From NCBI GenBank assembly GCA_902605645.1, contig CACLDE010000005.1:1-64000 (forward strand): 64,000 nucleotides of DNA, given 5' to 3'. This DNA is from an uncultured Pelagibacteraceae bacterium. Lineage in GTDB: Bacteria > Pseudomonadota > Alphaproteobacteria > Pelagibacterales > Pelagibacteraceae. Made by a program: the position numbers and the translations under genes. The notes beneath the pieces were generated by a model. The model had not been told where the DNA came from, did not search any database, and was given only the letters and a program-made list of their open reading frames with translations. Position 1 is the stretch's first letter; every line of letters begins with the position of its first letter. Shown here piece by piece: positions 30,510-41,867 of this stretch.

Positions 30510-32563
30510 GATATTCCCTCTAGTTTAGAAAAATTAATAAAATTATTAAAAGTATTACAAAACATTTTTAATAACTCCAGCCTGTTATTTTTAATATCAC
30601 TATTGTCGTCATTTACAATAACATTGTCAAAAAATTTATCGGTAAATATCTTAATTTCTGATAAGCTTAAGAGTAATTTTTCGTAATCTTTATCTTGCTC
30701 ATTTACTGTAAAAGATTTTCTAATCTCATTAAGTTTTTCAAATAAATGTTTTTCTTCTTCCTTTCTAAATAAAACAGCATCTGGCCTACCTGATAAATTT
30801 TCTTTTGCACTTTCCACAATATTAAATGCCCTTTTGTAAGAACTAATTGCATTTATTCCTACTTCTTTGTTTATGTATTTGTTCATTAAAGTGTTTTTTT
30901 TGTAGAGGTCGAAATAATTATCACTAAAGTATGAACTTATAGAAGCTTCAATAATATCGTTTTTTATATTTTTATCTTTTAAAATATTTTTCATTCTTTC
31001 TTTGAGAAAATTTAATATTTCATTTTCAGAATTTTCATTAGTCTTTGTTACTCCTTGTTCTTCAAGTAATTTTATATTGTAACTTATTAAATTTCTGAGT
31101 TTTAAATTTAATTTATTATCTATAATAGTTCGTAATAATCCGATAGCAGATCTCCTCAATGCAAAAGGATCTTTTGAACTGGTTGGTTTTTCATTGATTA
31201 GAAAAAATCCAACCAAGGTATCAATTTTATCTGAAATTGCCACAACATAACTAATTGGTTTTTTAGAAGTAATAGAATTATTTCCTAGAGGTAGATAATG
31301 ATCACTTACTGCATTTGATACATCTTCCTCAAAACCCTGACTCAAAGCAAAATATTTTCCCATAAGTCCTTGTAGATCAGGATATTCATTTACCAAGTCC
31401 GAACACAAATCTGATTTAGAGATGGATGCTGCTATTTCCGCTTTTTCTTTATTTAAGTTAAATTCATCAGCCAACATACCACTCAATTTTCTTAATCTTT
31501 GGGTTTTGTCATAAACAGAACCGAGCCCCTCATAAAATTTTATATCTTTAAGTTTTACAATTTGTTTAATTAAATTTTTTGATTTATCTTTATCCCAAAA
31601 GAATTTGGCGTCTGCTAATCTTGCCTCTACTACTCTTTTGTTTCCGTCTTTAATAAGATTGTTTGTATCCTTTTTATTTGTAACAACCAGAAAGAAATTG
31701 GTGATTTCATCTTTTTTATCTAATATAGGAAAATATCTTTGATGATTTTGTAATGTGGAAATGATAATTTCTTTTGGTAATTCTAAATATTTTTTGTCAA
31801 AATCAATTAATAGTACTTGTGGGTCTTCTACAATGTTGGTTACCTCTTTTAAAAGTTTAACGTCGTAATGATTTTTAAAATTTTTAACTTTATAAAAACT
31901 TTCAAATTTTTTAATTATCTTTTGCTCTCTTTCTTCATGATTAAGTATTATATTATATTTTAATAACAATTTTTGATAATCCTTAACAGTTGTCACTTTA
32001 ATAACTTTTGTATCTAGGTCTTTTTCAATTATGGTGCTGTCACTAGCTCTTAAATGGCCATAGCTAAAAGTAAGTATTTTCTTATTATATATTGCTAAAA
32101 TAGATCTTAAAGGTCTCCCCCATAATAAGTCTGTATCAGACCATCTCATTGATTTTTTCCACTTAATTGAAGCTATGCTATTTACAACTATTTTTTTTAA
32201 TACCTCTGAAGTTAGAGTTTCTTTGCTTCTAGTTTTTATGTAATAAAATTTTCCTTTATCGTTCTGCTTTTCCATAAGATCTTTTCGGGACGAGTTATGC
32301 GCTTTTAAAAAATTATTTATTACATCTTCCATGACACCGACTTTTGGACCTCTGATCTCTTTAGATGGAATTTTAATTTTTTCCGAAAAATCTTTGAGAA
32401 ATATTGTGAGTCTTGTTGGTGATGAAAAAGCTTTTAAAGATCCAAATTTTAAGTTTTCCTCTATTAAAGAGCTTTTAATTTTTGTTTCTAGATCGTTTCT
32501 TGCATTGATTTGTAAATTGGGCGGTATCTCTTCACTATAAAGTTCTAATATAAATTCTGACAT
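30506..32563 (-). CDS. glyS: glycyl-tRNA synthetase beta subunit
   Basis: MSEFILELYSEEIPP, KEIRGPKVG, DPFALRRSAIGLLRTI; next to glyQ. Confidence 0.96.
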   Translation of the reverse strand: MSEFILELYSEEIPPNLQINARNDLETKIKSSLIEENLKFGSLKAFSSPTRLTIFLKDFSEKIKIPSKEIRGPKVGVMEDVINNFLKAHNSSRKDLMEKQNDKGKFYYIKTRSKETLTSEVLKKIVVNSIASIKWKKSMRWSDTDLLWGRPLRSILAIYNKKILTFSYGHLRASDSTIIEKDLDTKVIKVTTVKDYQKLLLKYNIILNHEEREQKIIKKFESFYKVKNFKNHYDVKLLKEVTNIVEDPQVLLIDFDKKYLELPKEIIISTLQNHQRYFPILDKKDEITNFFLVVTNKKDTNNLIKDGNKRVVEARLADAKFFWDKDKSKNLIKQIVKLKDIKFYEGLGSVYDKTQRLRKLSGMLADEFNLNKEKAEIAASISKSDLCSDLVNEYPDLQGLMGKYFALSQGFEEDVSNAVSDHYLPLGNNSITSKKPISYVVAISDKIDTLVGFFLINEKPTSSKDPFALRRSAIGLLRTIIDNKLNLKLRNLISYNIKLLEEQGVTKTNENSENEILNFLKERMKNILKDKNIKNDIIEASISSYFSDNYFDLYKKNTLMNKYINKEVGINAISSYKRAFNIVESAKENLSGRPDAVLFRKEEEKHLFEKLNEIRKSFTVNEQDKDYEKLLLSLSEIKIFTDKFFDNVIVNDDNSDIKNNRLELLKMFCNTFNNFINFSKLEGIS

Positions 32564-32567
32564 AAAA

Positions 32568-33446
32568 TCACTGACTTTCTAACCATAATTTTCCGGAACC
32601 TTTAGATAGTTCTCTTATTCTGTCAATGTAGTTTGCTCTTTCTGCTACTCCTATTATTCCCCTTGCATCAAGTAAATTAAATATGTGACTAGCTTTTAAA
32701 CATTGGTCATATGCTGGAAGAGCAAGTTTTTTATTTAAAAGAGATTTACATTCATTTTCGGCATGCTCAAAATTTAATAGTAAAATTTTAGTATCTGCAT
32801 ATTCAAAATTATATGCTGAAAATTCTTTTTCAGATTGATGAAAAATATCTTTATATTTAACTCCCTCACTATTCCATTCAATGTCAAAAACATTTTTCTT
32901 TCCTTGCACAAACATACATATTCTTTCTAAACCATATGTAAGTTCAACCGGAACCGGTTTGCAGTCTATACCAGTCATTTGCTGAAAATAAGTAAATTGA
33001 GTTATCTCCATACCATCGCACCAAACCTCCCAACCTAACCCAGCAGCTCCTAGAGTAGGGCTTTCCCAATCATCTTCTACAAATCTTATGTCATGTTTTT
33101 TTACATCTATTCCAATAGCCGCTAAACTTTTTAAATAAATATTTTTAATATTTTTCGGCGAAGGTTTTATGATTACTTGAAATTGATAATAATGTTGTAA
33201 TCTATTAGGATTTTCTCCATATCTTCCATCGGTAGGTCGTCTTGATGGTTGCACATAAGCCGCTTTCCATGGATTAGGACCTAAAGATCTTAGTGTGGTT
33301 GCAGGATGAAAGGTTCCTGCGCCTACTTCTAAATCATATGGTTGAAGCAACACACATCCATATTTTCCCCAGAACTTTTGCAGACTCATTACTATTTCTT
33401 GAAATGTCTGACCTTTAAAACTATCGTGTTTTTTCTTTTTTAGCAT
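32568..33446 (-). CDS. glyQ: glycyl-tRNA synthetase alpha subunit
   Basis: [58 protein letters not shown]. Confidence 0.98.
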   Translation of the reverse strand: MLKKKKHDSFKGQTFQEIVMSLQKFWGKYGCVLLQPYDLEVGAGTFHPATTLRSLGPNPWKAAYVQPSRRPTDGRYGENPNRLQHYYQFQVIIKPSPKNIKNIYLKSLAAIGIDVKKHDIRFVEDDWESPTLGAAGLGWEVWCDGMEITQFTYFQQMTGIDCKPVPVELTYGLERICMFVQGKKNVFDIEWNSEGVKYKDIFHQSEKEFSAYNFEYADTKILLLNFEHAENECKSLLNKKLALPAYDQCLKASHIFNLLDARGIIGVAERANYIDRIRELSKGSGKLWLESQ

Positions 33447-34259
33447 TTATAAGCCAAATCTTTGCCATAAACTTTTTTCTTCAAGATTTTCCAAAACTCT
33501 TTCGATTTGATTATCAATTGATGAGGATAATTTTTTTGCTAAAAAACCTTTTTGCTTTTCAAACTTTTTAATTATTACTTTGTCTCCAAATTTTTCTCTT
33601 AATACTTGATCAGCATTTCCTATACCATCAATTAATCCTAGTTTAAGAGCTACTGAACCAGCCCAAAATTCACCAGTAAATATATTGTTTTTTTCTGGAT
33701 CTTTAATTTTTTCTCCCCTGCTTTGTTTTACAATTTTAATGAAGTCTGAATGTAAATCTAACTGTATTTTTTTTAACCTTTCGACATCCTCTTGTTTTTC
33801 CTCTACAAAAGGGTCAAGAGTACTTTTGTTTTTACCTGCAGTGTAAATTCTTCTTTCTACACCAATTTTTTTTATTAAATCTTTAAAACCAAATGATGCG
33901 GATATCACACCAATTGATCCAATTATAGAGCTTGAATTAGCGTAGATTTCATCCCCAGCACATGCAATAAAATAGCCTCCTGAAGCCGCAACATCTTCAG
34001 CAAATATCATAACCTTGGTCTTATTTTTTTTAGCTAATTGTCTTATATAACTATAAATTAAATGTGATTGAACTGGTGAACCTCCAGGAGAGTTAATTGA
34101 GATCGCTACAGTCTTTGCTTTCTTATAAGAAAATGCTTTTTTTAGGATCTCTTGCTGATTGGCTAAATCTATCCCTTGCTTAAATCTTCCAACAGACCCT
34201 ATCACGCCAGTCATTCTGACATGAGGTATAATTGTTTTTTTTTTAAATATTGAAAACAT
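33447..34259 (-). CDS. sppA: S49-family signal peptide peptidase (SppA/SohB-like)
   Basis: ISINSPGGSPVQSHLIYSYI, AEDVAASGGYFIACAGDEIYANSSSIIGSIGVI. Confidence 0.88.
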   Translation of the reverse strand: MFSIFKKKTIIPHVRMTGVIGSVGRFKQGIDLANQQEILKKAFSYKKAKTVAISINSPGGSPVQSHLIYSYIRQLAKKNKTKVMIFAEDVAASGGYFIACAGDEIYANSSSIIGSIGVISASFGFKDLIKKIGVERRIYTAGKNKSTLDPFVEEKQEDVERLKKIQLDLHSDFIKIVKQSRGEKIKDPEKNNIFTGEFWAGSVALKLGLIDGIGNADQVLREKFGDKVIIKKFEKQKGFLAKKLSSSIDNQIERVLENLEEKSLWQRFGL

Positions 34260-34401
34260 AAATGAGTATTAATATTTTACTTATATCAATACTATAAAAA
34301 ATTTTAATCAATTATTACGCTACCCCTAGTTGAATTGAAGGTGCGTCAACAGGTTTAAAATAAGAATATTATATTTTGTTAAGGTTGTGTAAAAACTGCC
34401 T

Positions 34402-35415
34402 ATGGGATCAGTTATACCTCTCAAAAACTCGGCCAATTCTGCCTACCTCGAGCTGAAAAATCTAGTGGTCAATAAACTAGATAAAGTTGAGGAACTAATA
34501 AATATTAAACTTGAGAGCAAAGTTGATCTAATTCAGAAAATGACAAAACATCATTTAAATTCTGGAGGTAAAAGATTAAGAGCTCTTTTAACTTTAGGTT
34601 CAGCTAAATTAGCTGGTTATGATTTAGGAGATAGAGATATAAATTTAGCGGGTTGTGTCGAATTAATTCACTCTGCAACTTTACTACATGACGATGTTAT
34701 TGACGAAAGTCATTTGAGAAGAGGTAATAAAACAACCAATATTATTTGGGGCAATCAATCTTCAATTTTAACAGGAGATTATTTACTAAGTAGATGCTTT
34801 GAAATTATGGTAGATGACGGTGATTTAGAAATATTAAAATTACTATCTTCTACTTCATCAAAAATTGCACAAGGTGAAGTTTTACAGTTACAACATAAAG
34901 GTGAAGCAGATCTTTTGGAGGAGACTTACATAAAAATTATCAATTTAAAAACAGCTGCTTTATTTTCTGCAGCTACTAAAACAGGTGCTTGTTTAGGTAA
35001 ATTAAATATGAAAGAAAAAGAAGCTTTAGCTTCTTATGGAAAAAATCTTGGCTTGGCCTTTCAAATTGCTGATGATGCTTTAGATTATTTTGCTAAAGAA
35101 ATTTTATTTGGAAAAGAAATTGGTAAAGATTTTTACGAAGGTAAAACGACGTTACCATTAATAATTATTTTTCAAAGAGCTAATGATGAAGAAAAAGATT
35201 TTTTAAAAGAAATTTTTAAAAAAGAAAAAAGGACTGAGGATGATTTTAGTGAAGTATTATCATTGATAAACAAATATAAAGCGGTAGAAGAAAGTTTAAA
35301 AAGAGCAGAGTATTTTGTAAATGTATCTAGAGATGCTCTAGCTATTTTTCCAAATTGTAGAGAAAAAAATATTTTACAAAACTTATCAAGTTTTAGTTTG
35401 AATAGATCTTTTTAG
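34402..35415 (+). CDS. ispB: long-chain polyprenyl diphosphate synthase (octaprenyl-type)
   Basis: GGKRLRALL, LLHDDVIDES first Asp-rich motif, QIADDALDY second motif. Confidence 0.9.
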   Translation: MGSVIPLKNSANSAYLELKNLVVNKLDKVEELINIKLESKVDLIQKMTKHHLNSGGKRLRALLTLGSAKLAGYDLGDRDINLAGCVELIHSATLLHDDVIDESHLRRGNKTTNIIWGNQSSILTGDYLLSRCFEIMVDDGDLEILKLLSSTSSKIAQGEVLQLQHKGEADLLEETYIKIINLKTAALFSAATKTGACLGKLNMKEKEALASYGKNLGLAFQIADDALDYFAKEILFGKEIGKDFYEGKTTLPLIIIFQRANDEEKDFLKEIFKKEKRTEDDFSEVLSLINKYKAVEESLKRAEYFVNVSRDALAIFPNCREKNILQNLSSFSLNRSF

Positions 35416-36041
35416 GGATATAAAAGTTCTTTCTTCCAACTTCCTTTTTCTTTCTTATAATTTAATCTCTCATGTATTCTACCCTCGCCGTCTAACCAAA
35501 ATTCAATTTGCGATGGCAATAATCTCCATCCTGACCAATGTGTTGGTCTTGGAACATCGTTAGAAGGATATTTTTTTTCATAAGTTTCAATTTTTTTAAT
35601 AAAATCGTCTCTCTTATTTAAAATTTCAGATTGAGAAGAAGCCCAAGCACCAATTTTATTTTTATATGGTCTTGAGTTATAATAATCATCTGCCTCTTTA
35701 TCTGTAACTTTTTCAACTGTTCCAATAATTCTTACTTGTCTTCTAATGCTTTTCCAATGAAAACACATAGATGATTTTTTATTAACTTTTAAATCGTTTC
35801 CTTTTTTACTATTAAAATTTGTATAAAAAACAAATCCTTTATCACTTAAACCTTTTAGCAAAACCATTCTCACACTGGGTTGGTTGGCTTTATCTACAGT
35901 GGCCACTGCAACTGCGTTTGGGTCGTTAATTTCAGTCTCCTCGGCTTTGGCAAACCATTTTTTGAATAAATCTATTGGATTATTGGCTTCTTCAAAGCAT
36001 TTATCCAAACCAAGAGAGTTTTTGCCATTATTTTGATTCAT
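35412..36041 (-). CDS. pdxH: pyridoxamine 5'-phosphate oxidase
   Basis: QPSVRMVLLKG, YNSRPYKNKIGAWASSQSE, PTHWSGWRLLPSQIEFW. Confidence 0.95.
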   Translation of the reverse strand: MNQNNGKNSLGLDKCFEEANNPIDLFKKWFAKAEETEINDPNAVAVATVDKANQPSVRMVLLKGLSDKGFVFYTNFNSKKGNDLKVNKKSSMCFHWKSIRRQVRIIGTVEKVTDKEADDYYNSRPYKNKIGAWASSQSEILNKRDDFIKKIETYEKKYPSNDVPRPTHWSGWRLLPSQIEFWLDGEGRIHERLNYKKEKGSWKKELLYP

Positions 36042-36075
36042 AATTTATTTAAAATAATTTATACATTAAATAACT

Positions 36076-37158
36076 ATGTCTTTTAATACTTTTGGAAAAA
36101 TTTTTAGGTTCACTACTTGGGGAGAGTCTCATGGTCCAGCTATAGGCTGTATAGTAGATGGTTGTCCGCCAAATATCCCTATTTCAGAGAAAGAGATACA
36201 AAAGGACATGGATAAGAGAAGACCTGGGCAGTCAAAATTTACGACTCAAAGAAAAGAGAGCGATAAGATTTCTATTTTATCTGGGGTCTTTCAGGGGAAG
36301 ACTACAGGCACACCCATTTCTATGATTATATATAATGAAGACAAAAGATCTAGAGATTATGAGTCAATTAAAGATAAGTTTAGACCAGGACATGCTGATC
36401 TCACATATTTCAAAAAGTATGGAATAAGGGATTATAGAGGGGGAGGTCGTCAATCTGCTAGGGAAACTGCGAGTAGAGTAGCCGCTGGAGCAATAGCTAA
36501 AATTGTTCTTAAAAAAATAATTGGAAAAAAAATTAGTATTGTTGGAGCAGTAACTCAATTGGGAATAATGAGCTGCGATACTTCTAAATGGAATGATAGT
36601 GAAATAAGAAAAAACCCATTCTTTTGTCCAGATAAATCATCAGTAAATTTATGGGAAAAATATTTATTAGGGATACGAAAGTCTGGATCATCTTGTGGAG
36701 CTGTAATAGAACTTAGAGCAAGAGGTATTCCAATAGGATTAGGGGCACCGATATATTCAAAATTAGATGCAGATATAGCTTCTGCACTCATGAGTATTAA
36801 CGCTGTAAAAGGAGTTAATATTGGTGCTGGAATGAGTTCTGCTTATTTAACAGGAGAAGAAAATTCTGATGAAATAAGAGCTGGAGTAGGAAGAATAAAA
36901 TTTAAAAGTAATAAAGCTGGAGGAATTTTAGGTGGCATATCATCTGGACAAGATATTATAGCTTCTTTTGCCGTAAAACCTACATCTTCAATTTTAAATA
37001 GTAGAGAAACGATAAATAAAAAGGGAAAGAATACTAAAATATCTGTTAGAGGTAGACATGACCCATGCGTGGGAATTAGAGCCGTTCCAATTGGTGAGGC
37101 TATGTTGGCTTGTGTGATATTAGATCACTATATGATGAATAAAGCCCAGTGCAGTTAA
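36076..37158 (+). CDS. aroC: chorismate synthase
   Basis: [53 protein letters not shown]. Confidence 0.97.
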   Translation: MSFNTFGKIFRFTTWGESHGPAIGCIVDGCPPNIPISEKEIQKDMDKRRPGQSKFTTQRKESDKISILSGVFQGKTTGTPISMIIYNEDKRSRDYESIKDKFRPGHADLTYFKKYGIRDYRGGGRQSARETASRVAAGAIAKIVLKKIIGKKISIVGAVTQLGIMSCDTSKWNDSEIRKNPFFCPDKSSVNLWEKYLLGIRKSGSSCGAVIELRARGIPIGLGAPIYSKLDADIASALMSINAVKGVNIGAGMSSAYLTGEENSDEIRAGVGRIKFKSNKAGGILGGISSGQDIIASFAVKPTSSILNSRETINKKGKNTKISVRGRHDPCVGIRAVPIGEAMLACVILDHYMMNKAQCS

Positions 37159-39074
37159 TTAGAAAGTTTATTTTTATTTTTTGCAAATATAATATTGGAC
37201 TTCAGAGCTTCTTCAATTTTTTCAACAATAGAATTCGAATTTAGTCCAGCTTTTTCATACATTTTTTCTGGAGTATCTTGGTCAATAAATAAATCAGGTA
37301 AAAACATTGATCTAAATTTAAGGCCCTTATCAAATACACCTCTATCAGAAAGAAGTTTCATTACGTGAGAACCAAATCCACCAATTGAACCCTCTTCAAT
37401 AGTTAAGATTAATTCATGGTTTGAAGCTACTTCAAGAATTAATTTTTCATCTAAAGGTTTTGCAAATCTGGCATCTACTATTGATATTTTTATCCCCTTT
37501 TTTTCTAAAATTTCTTTTGCTTTTTTACATTCATCAAGTCTAGCCCCAAAATTAAGTATTGCAGCCTGTTTTCCCTCACAAACTAATTTTCCTTTACCTA
37601 TTTCTAAAACCTCATCAAGCCCGGGAAGTTCAATGCCTACACCATTGCCTCTTGGATATCTGAAGGCAGAGGGTCTATCGTTGATATTTACTGAAGTATT
37701 TATCATTTTTACAAGCTCTGACTCATCGCTTGCTGCCATCACAACAAAATTTGGTAATGTAGCTAAATAAGTAATATCGAAAGAGCCAGCATGTGTTGGT
37801 CCATCTGCGCCTACCAATCCTGCTCTATCTATAGCAAATCTAACTGGAAGAGATTGTAAGGCAACATCATGAACAACTTGATCATAAGCTCTTTGTAAAA
37901 AAGTTGAATAAATAGCTGCATATGGTTTGTATCCTTCAGTAGCTAATCCAGCTGCAAAAGTAACCGCATGCTGTTCAGCTATTCCCACATCAAACATCCT
38001 ATCAGGAAATCTTTTTTCAAATGAATTGAGCCCAGTACCAGAAGGCATAGCTCCAGTAATACCAATAATTTTAGTATCTTTCTCAGCATGTTTAATTAAA
38101 GTTTCTGAAAAAACTTTTGTATACGCTGGTGCATTAGATTTTGATTTACTTTGTTGGCCTGTTGAAATGTCAAACTTTGAAACTCCATGATATTTATCTC
38201 CAGACTCCTCTGCATGTCTGTAACCTTTTCCTTTTTGGGTTATAGCGTGGATTAATATTGGTCCCTCATGTTTTGATTTTTTTACATTTTCTAAAATCTC
38301 AACCAAATAATCGACATCATGTCCATCAACAGGGCCAATATAATAGAAACCTAGTTCACTGAATAATGTGCCTCCAGTTACAATTCCTCTTAATATATCT
38401 TCCGCTTTCCCAGCTTTTTGGCTAAATCTTTTTGAAAAAGCTGAAGTAATCAATTTTATTGTTTCCCTTAAACTAAAATATATTTTACCAGACAATAATT
38501 TTGCTAAATATTTACTCATCGCTCCAACTGGTTTAGCAATGGACATTTTATTGTCATTCAAAATTACTATTAATTTAGACTTTAAAGCACCTGCATTATT
38601 CATTGCCTCATAAGCCATCCCAGCACTCATAGCTCCATCACCTATGACAGCTATGACATTGTTGTTATCATTTGAAAGTTTTTTAGCAACTGACATTCCT
38701 AAAGTTGAAGAAATTGAAGTAGAACTGTGAGCTGCGCCAAATGGATCGTATTCGCTTTCCTCTCTTTTAGTAAAGCCTGAAAGTCCTCCACCTTTTCTTA
38801 GTGTTCTAATTTCCTTTTTTCTACCAGTTATAATTTTATGCGGATAACACTGATGGCTAACATCCCATACAAGTTTATCTTTTGGGGTATTAAAAACATA
38901 ATGTAAAGCTACTGTCAGTTCTACAACACCTAATCCAGCTCCTAAATGACCACCTGTTTCTGAGACAACGTCTATTAGTTCTGTTCTAAGTTCATCAGAA
39001 ATTTGTTTTAAATATTTCTTATCAAATTTTCTTAGATCTGAAGGATAGTTTATTTTATCTAATAGTTTGGTCAT
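37155..39074 (-). CDS. dxs: 1-deoxy-D-xylulose-5-phosphate synthase
   Basis: [47 protein letters not shown]; 639 aa. Confidence 0.97.
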   Translation of the reverse strand: MTKLLDKINYPSDLRKFDKKYLKQISDELRTELIDVVSETGGHLGAGLGVVELTVALHYVFNTPKDKLVWDVSHQCYPHKIITGRKKEIRTLRKGGGLSGFTKREESEYDPFGAAHSSTSISSTLGMSVAKKLSNDNNNVIAVIGDGAMSAGMAYEAMNNAGALKSKLIVILNDNKMSIAKPVGAMSKYLAKLLSGKIYFSLRETIKLITSAFSKRFSQKAGKAEDILRGIVTGGTLFSELGFYYIGPVDGHDVDYLVEILENVKKSKHEGPILIHAITQKGKGYRHAEESGDKYHGVSKFDISTGQQSKSKSNAPAYTKVFSETLIKHAEKDTKIIGITGAMPSGTGLNSFEKRFPDRMFDVGIAEQHAVTFAAGLATEGYKPYAAIYSTFLQRAYDQVVHDVALQSLPVRFAIDRAGLVGADGPTHAGSFDITYLATLPNFVVMAASDESELVKMINTSVNINDRPSAFRYPRGNGVGIELPGLDEVLEIGKGKLVCEGKQAAILNFGARLDECKKAKEILEKKGIKISIVDARFAKPLDEKLILEVASNHELILTIEEGSIGGFGSHVMKLLSDRGVFDKGLKFRSMFLPDLFIDQDTPEKMYEKAGLNSNSIVEKIEEALKSNIIFAKNKNKLSN

Positions 39075-39950
39075 TAATATTTTCTTTCTAAAATAAATTT
39101 TATAATATTTTTCAAGTCGTTAGCTTTATTTCCATGTTTTTCGAGATTTCTCAATATCTTTTTTTTTAAGTTAATAGCATAATCATAAGCATAATTGTAT
39201 CCTACTAAATTAATAATTGTAGATTTACCTTTTTTTTTTATCTTTGTTAACCTTTTTACCAGTATATTTCGATTTTCCTTTAATATCTAAAAAATCGTCT
39301 GCCAATTGAAACAGTAAACCAATATCCTCTCCTAATTTGATTAATTTAATTTTTGTTTTTTTACTTTGTCCTGCAATTTGGCCAGCTGCGAAACAACAAA
39401 AACCAAACAGTTTTCCTGTTTTTTTTCTTTGCATATTTATTATTTCTTTGAATTTTTTTCTTTTTTTTTCATACTTTAAATCAAGTTCTTGACCACCTGC
39501 TATCCCAGTATGCCCGGAACATTCGGCTAATCTTTTAATCAGCGAAATTTTATTTTTATCTTTAATTTTAAATCTTTTATCGGAAATCATTTCAAATGCT
39601 AAAGTTAATAAAGAATTACCTGCTAACACCGCAGTAGACTCGCCGTACTTAATATGGGTAGTGGCTTTTCCTCTTCTAAGTTTATCATTATCCATACAAG
39701 GCAAATCATCATGTATTAAAGAGTAGGAATGAATGCATTCAACTGCACCACAAATATTTAATAAGTTATTTGATTTTAAATTATATAGTTTTCCTGCAGC
39801 AAAAATGACACTTGATCTTATTTTTTTTCCCCCAGATAATAATCCATAATTCATTGGGTTTATTAATAAGCTCCTCTTTTGAGATTTTAAATATCCTTTT
39901 AAAAATAAATCTATTTTTTTTGCATTTGATTTTAACCTATTCTTAAACAT
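39074..39950 (-). CDS. ispA: farnesyl/geranylgeranyl diphosphate synthase IspA, with an apparent +1 frameshift near the C-terminus (ORF track shows only 39225..39950)
   Basis: [22 protein letters not shown]. Frame breaks at A10 (39230-39239); the other frame continues [51 protein letters not shown] and stops in a TAATG overlap with dxs. Confidence 0.88.
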
Positions 39951-40161
39951 TTTTTTTACCTAAAGCATTTATCTCTTTCAGTTTTTTCTTAAATAAATCA
40001 TCCATATGTTTATTTAACTTTAAAAGCTTATCATAATCATTTGCGTAACTTTCCAGATTTGCGTCACCTTTTTCAATTTTTTCCAAAATTTTATTGATTT
40101 CCTCTTTTGTCTCTTTTATTGATTTACTTTTAATATCTGCTGGATTATTTTTACTATTCAT
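39943..40161 (-). CDS. xseB: exodeoxyribonuclease VII small subunit
   Basis: 72 aa, EEINKILEKIEKGDANLESYANDYDKLLKLNKHMDDLFKKKLKEI; conserved xseB-ispA-dxs order. Confidence 0.85.
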   Translation of the reverse strand: MNSKNNPADIKSKSIKETKEEINKILEKIEKGDANLESYANDYDKLLKLNKHMDDLFKKKLKEINALGKKNV

Positions 40162-40182
40162 TTAACGTATAATAAATAATTT

Positions 40183-41133
40183 ATGAAGAATATCTATTCA
40201 AATATATTGAAATTTAATTCAAAGAATTTAATTAAAATTATAAAAATTCTTAAAAAAAATGGCATAATTTGTTTGCCTACAGAAACGGTATATGGTTTAG
40301 GTGGCAATGCATATTCGTATATTGCGATAAAAAAAATTTTTGAGGTTAAAAAAAGATTTAAAAAAAATCCGCTTATAATTCACTATTATAATTTAAGTCA
40401 TGCAAAAAAAGATGTAATTCTAGATCAAGATTTTTATAAGGTTTATAAAAAATTTAGTCCAGGTCCAATAACGTATATTGTAAAGAAAAAAAATAACTCC
40501 AGAATAAGACCTATAGCTTGCGCAAATTTAAAAACTGTAGGCATAAGATTTCCAAAGGACAAAATAATTAGAAAATTATTGAAAAAACTTAATTTTCCTT
40601 TAGCAATGCCCAGTGCAAATAAATCATCAGGTGTAAGCCCAGTAAAACCTTCAGATGTTTTTGAGGAATTTAGTAATAAAATAAAAGTACTTGATGGCGG
40701 TATTTCTAAAATAGGAATAGAGTCAACTGTTTTAAATTTAGTTGGAAATATATGTATTTTAAGGCCAGGGATAATTACTCCAAAACAAATTGAAAAGGTT
40801 TTGAAAATAAGTATAAAAATTTCGCCAAAGCAGACAACTATTAAATCTCCAGGATCTTTAAAGAAACACTATTCTCCAGGTATACCCATTTATATGAATA
40901 AAAAAAAATGTCCTGATAAATATGCATTTATAACTTTTGGAAAAAAATACCCTGTGACAAGAAATTCTTTTAATTTGAGTAAAAAATCTAATTTAAGTGA
41001 AGCTGCTAAAAACTTATATAAATTTTTTAGAAATATAAAGAAAAAAGGATATAAGAAAATTTATGTTACTAAAATTCCAAACGAAGGAGTAGGAATAGCT
41101 ATAAATGATAGGCTCAAAAGGGCTTCAAAATAA
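40183..41133 (+). CDS. L-threonylcarbamoyladenylate synthase (Sua5/TsaC)
   Basis: GIICLPTETVYGLGGNAYS, FPLAMPSANKSSGVSP, SPGSLKKHYSPGIP. Confidence 0.92.
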   Translation: MKNIYSNILKFNSKNLIKIIKILKKNGIICLPTETVYGLGGNAYSYIAIKKIFEVKKRFKKNPLIIHYYNLSHAKKDVILDQDFYKVYKKFSPGPITYIVKKKNNSRIRPIACANLKTVGIRFPKDKIIRKLLKKLNFPLAMPSANKSSGVSPVKPSDVFEEFSNKIKVLDGGISKIGIESTVLNLVGNICILRPGIITPKQIEKVLKISIKISPKQTTIKSPGSLKKHYSPGIPIYMNKKKCPDKYAFITFGKKYPVTRNSFNLSKKSNLSEAAKNLYKFFRNIKKKGYKKIYVTKIPNEGVGIAINDRLKRASK

Positions 41134-41867
41134 TGAAACTGGAAGTAAAAAATTTAGAAAAAAAATTTAAAGATTTCACAGCTGTAAATAATATAAACTT
41201 TTGTATTGAAGAGGGACAGACATTAGGCGTTCTAGGACCAAATGGATGTGGAAAAACCACTACTATTGGAATGCTCCTTGGGTTGATTAAACCGTCAAGT
41301 GGAAAGATCCTTATAAATGAAGAAAATTTTGAAAATTTAAATAGAGAAAAGATATTAAGTAAATTTAATTTTGCCTCTCCCTATGTTGAATTGCCAAAAA
41401 AGTTAACCGTTAAAGAAAACCTAGAAATTTATGGTAGACTATATGGTGTAAAGGATTTAGCAAAAAGAATACAAGAAATATCAAGTGACTTAAATTTGAG
41501 ATTTTTTTTAAATAAGAAAACTGGGGAATTGTCGTCAGGACAAAAGAATAGAGTATCCTTAGCAAAGTCACTTATAAATAATCCAAGAATTCTTTTTTTA
41601 GATGAGCCGACCGCTAGTCTAGATCCTGACATTGGTGATTTTGTTAGAAAATACATTGAGGAATATAAATCAAAAAATAAAATTTCTATACTATTAGCGT
41701 CTCACAACATGAAAGAGGTGGAGAGACTTTGTGATCAAGTAATAATGATGAAGGAAGGTAAAATAGTTGATAGGGGAACATGCCAATCTCTAATAGATAA
41801 GCATGGTAGGAATAATCTAGAAGATACATTTTTAAAATTAGCGAGGAACAAAAATGAATTGGAATAA
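41133..41867 (+). CDS. ABC transporter ATP-binding protein
   Basis: LGPNGCGKTTTIGMLLGL Walker A, LSSGQKNRVSLAKSL signature, ILFLDEPTASLDP Walker B. Confidence 0.93.
   Translation: MKLEVKNLEKKFKDFTAVNNINFCIEEGQTLGVLGPNGCGKTTTIGMLLGLIKPSSGKILINEENFENLNREKILSKFNFASPYVELPKKLTVKENLEIYGRLYGVKDLAKRIQEISSDLNLRFFLNKKTGELSSGQKNRVSLAKSLINNPRILFLDEPTASLDPDIGDFVRKYIEEYKSKNKISILLASHNMKEVERLCDQVIMMKEGKIVDRGTCQSLIDKHGRNNLEDTFLKLARNKNELE

Noticed and set aside
34260-34401. Intergenic region between sppA and ispB considered as a small RNA or tRNA
   Set aside because: No cloverleaf, terminator or long stem seen; most likely divergent promoters.
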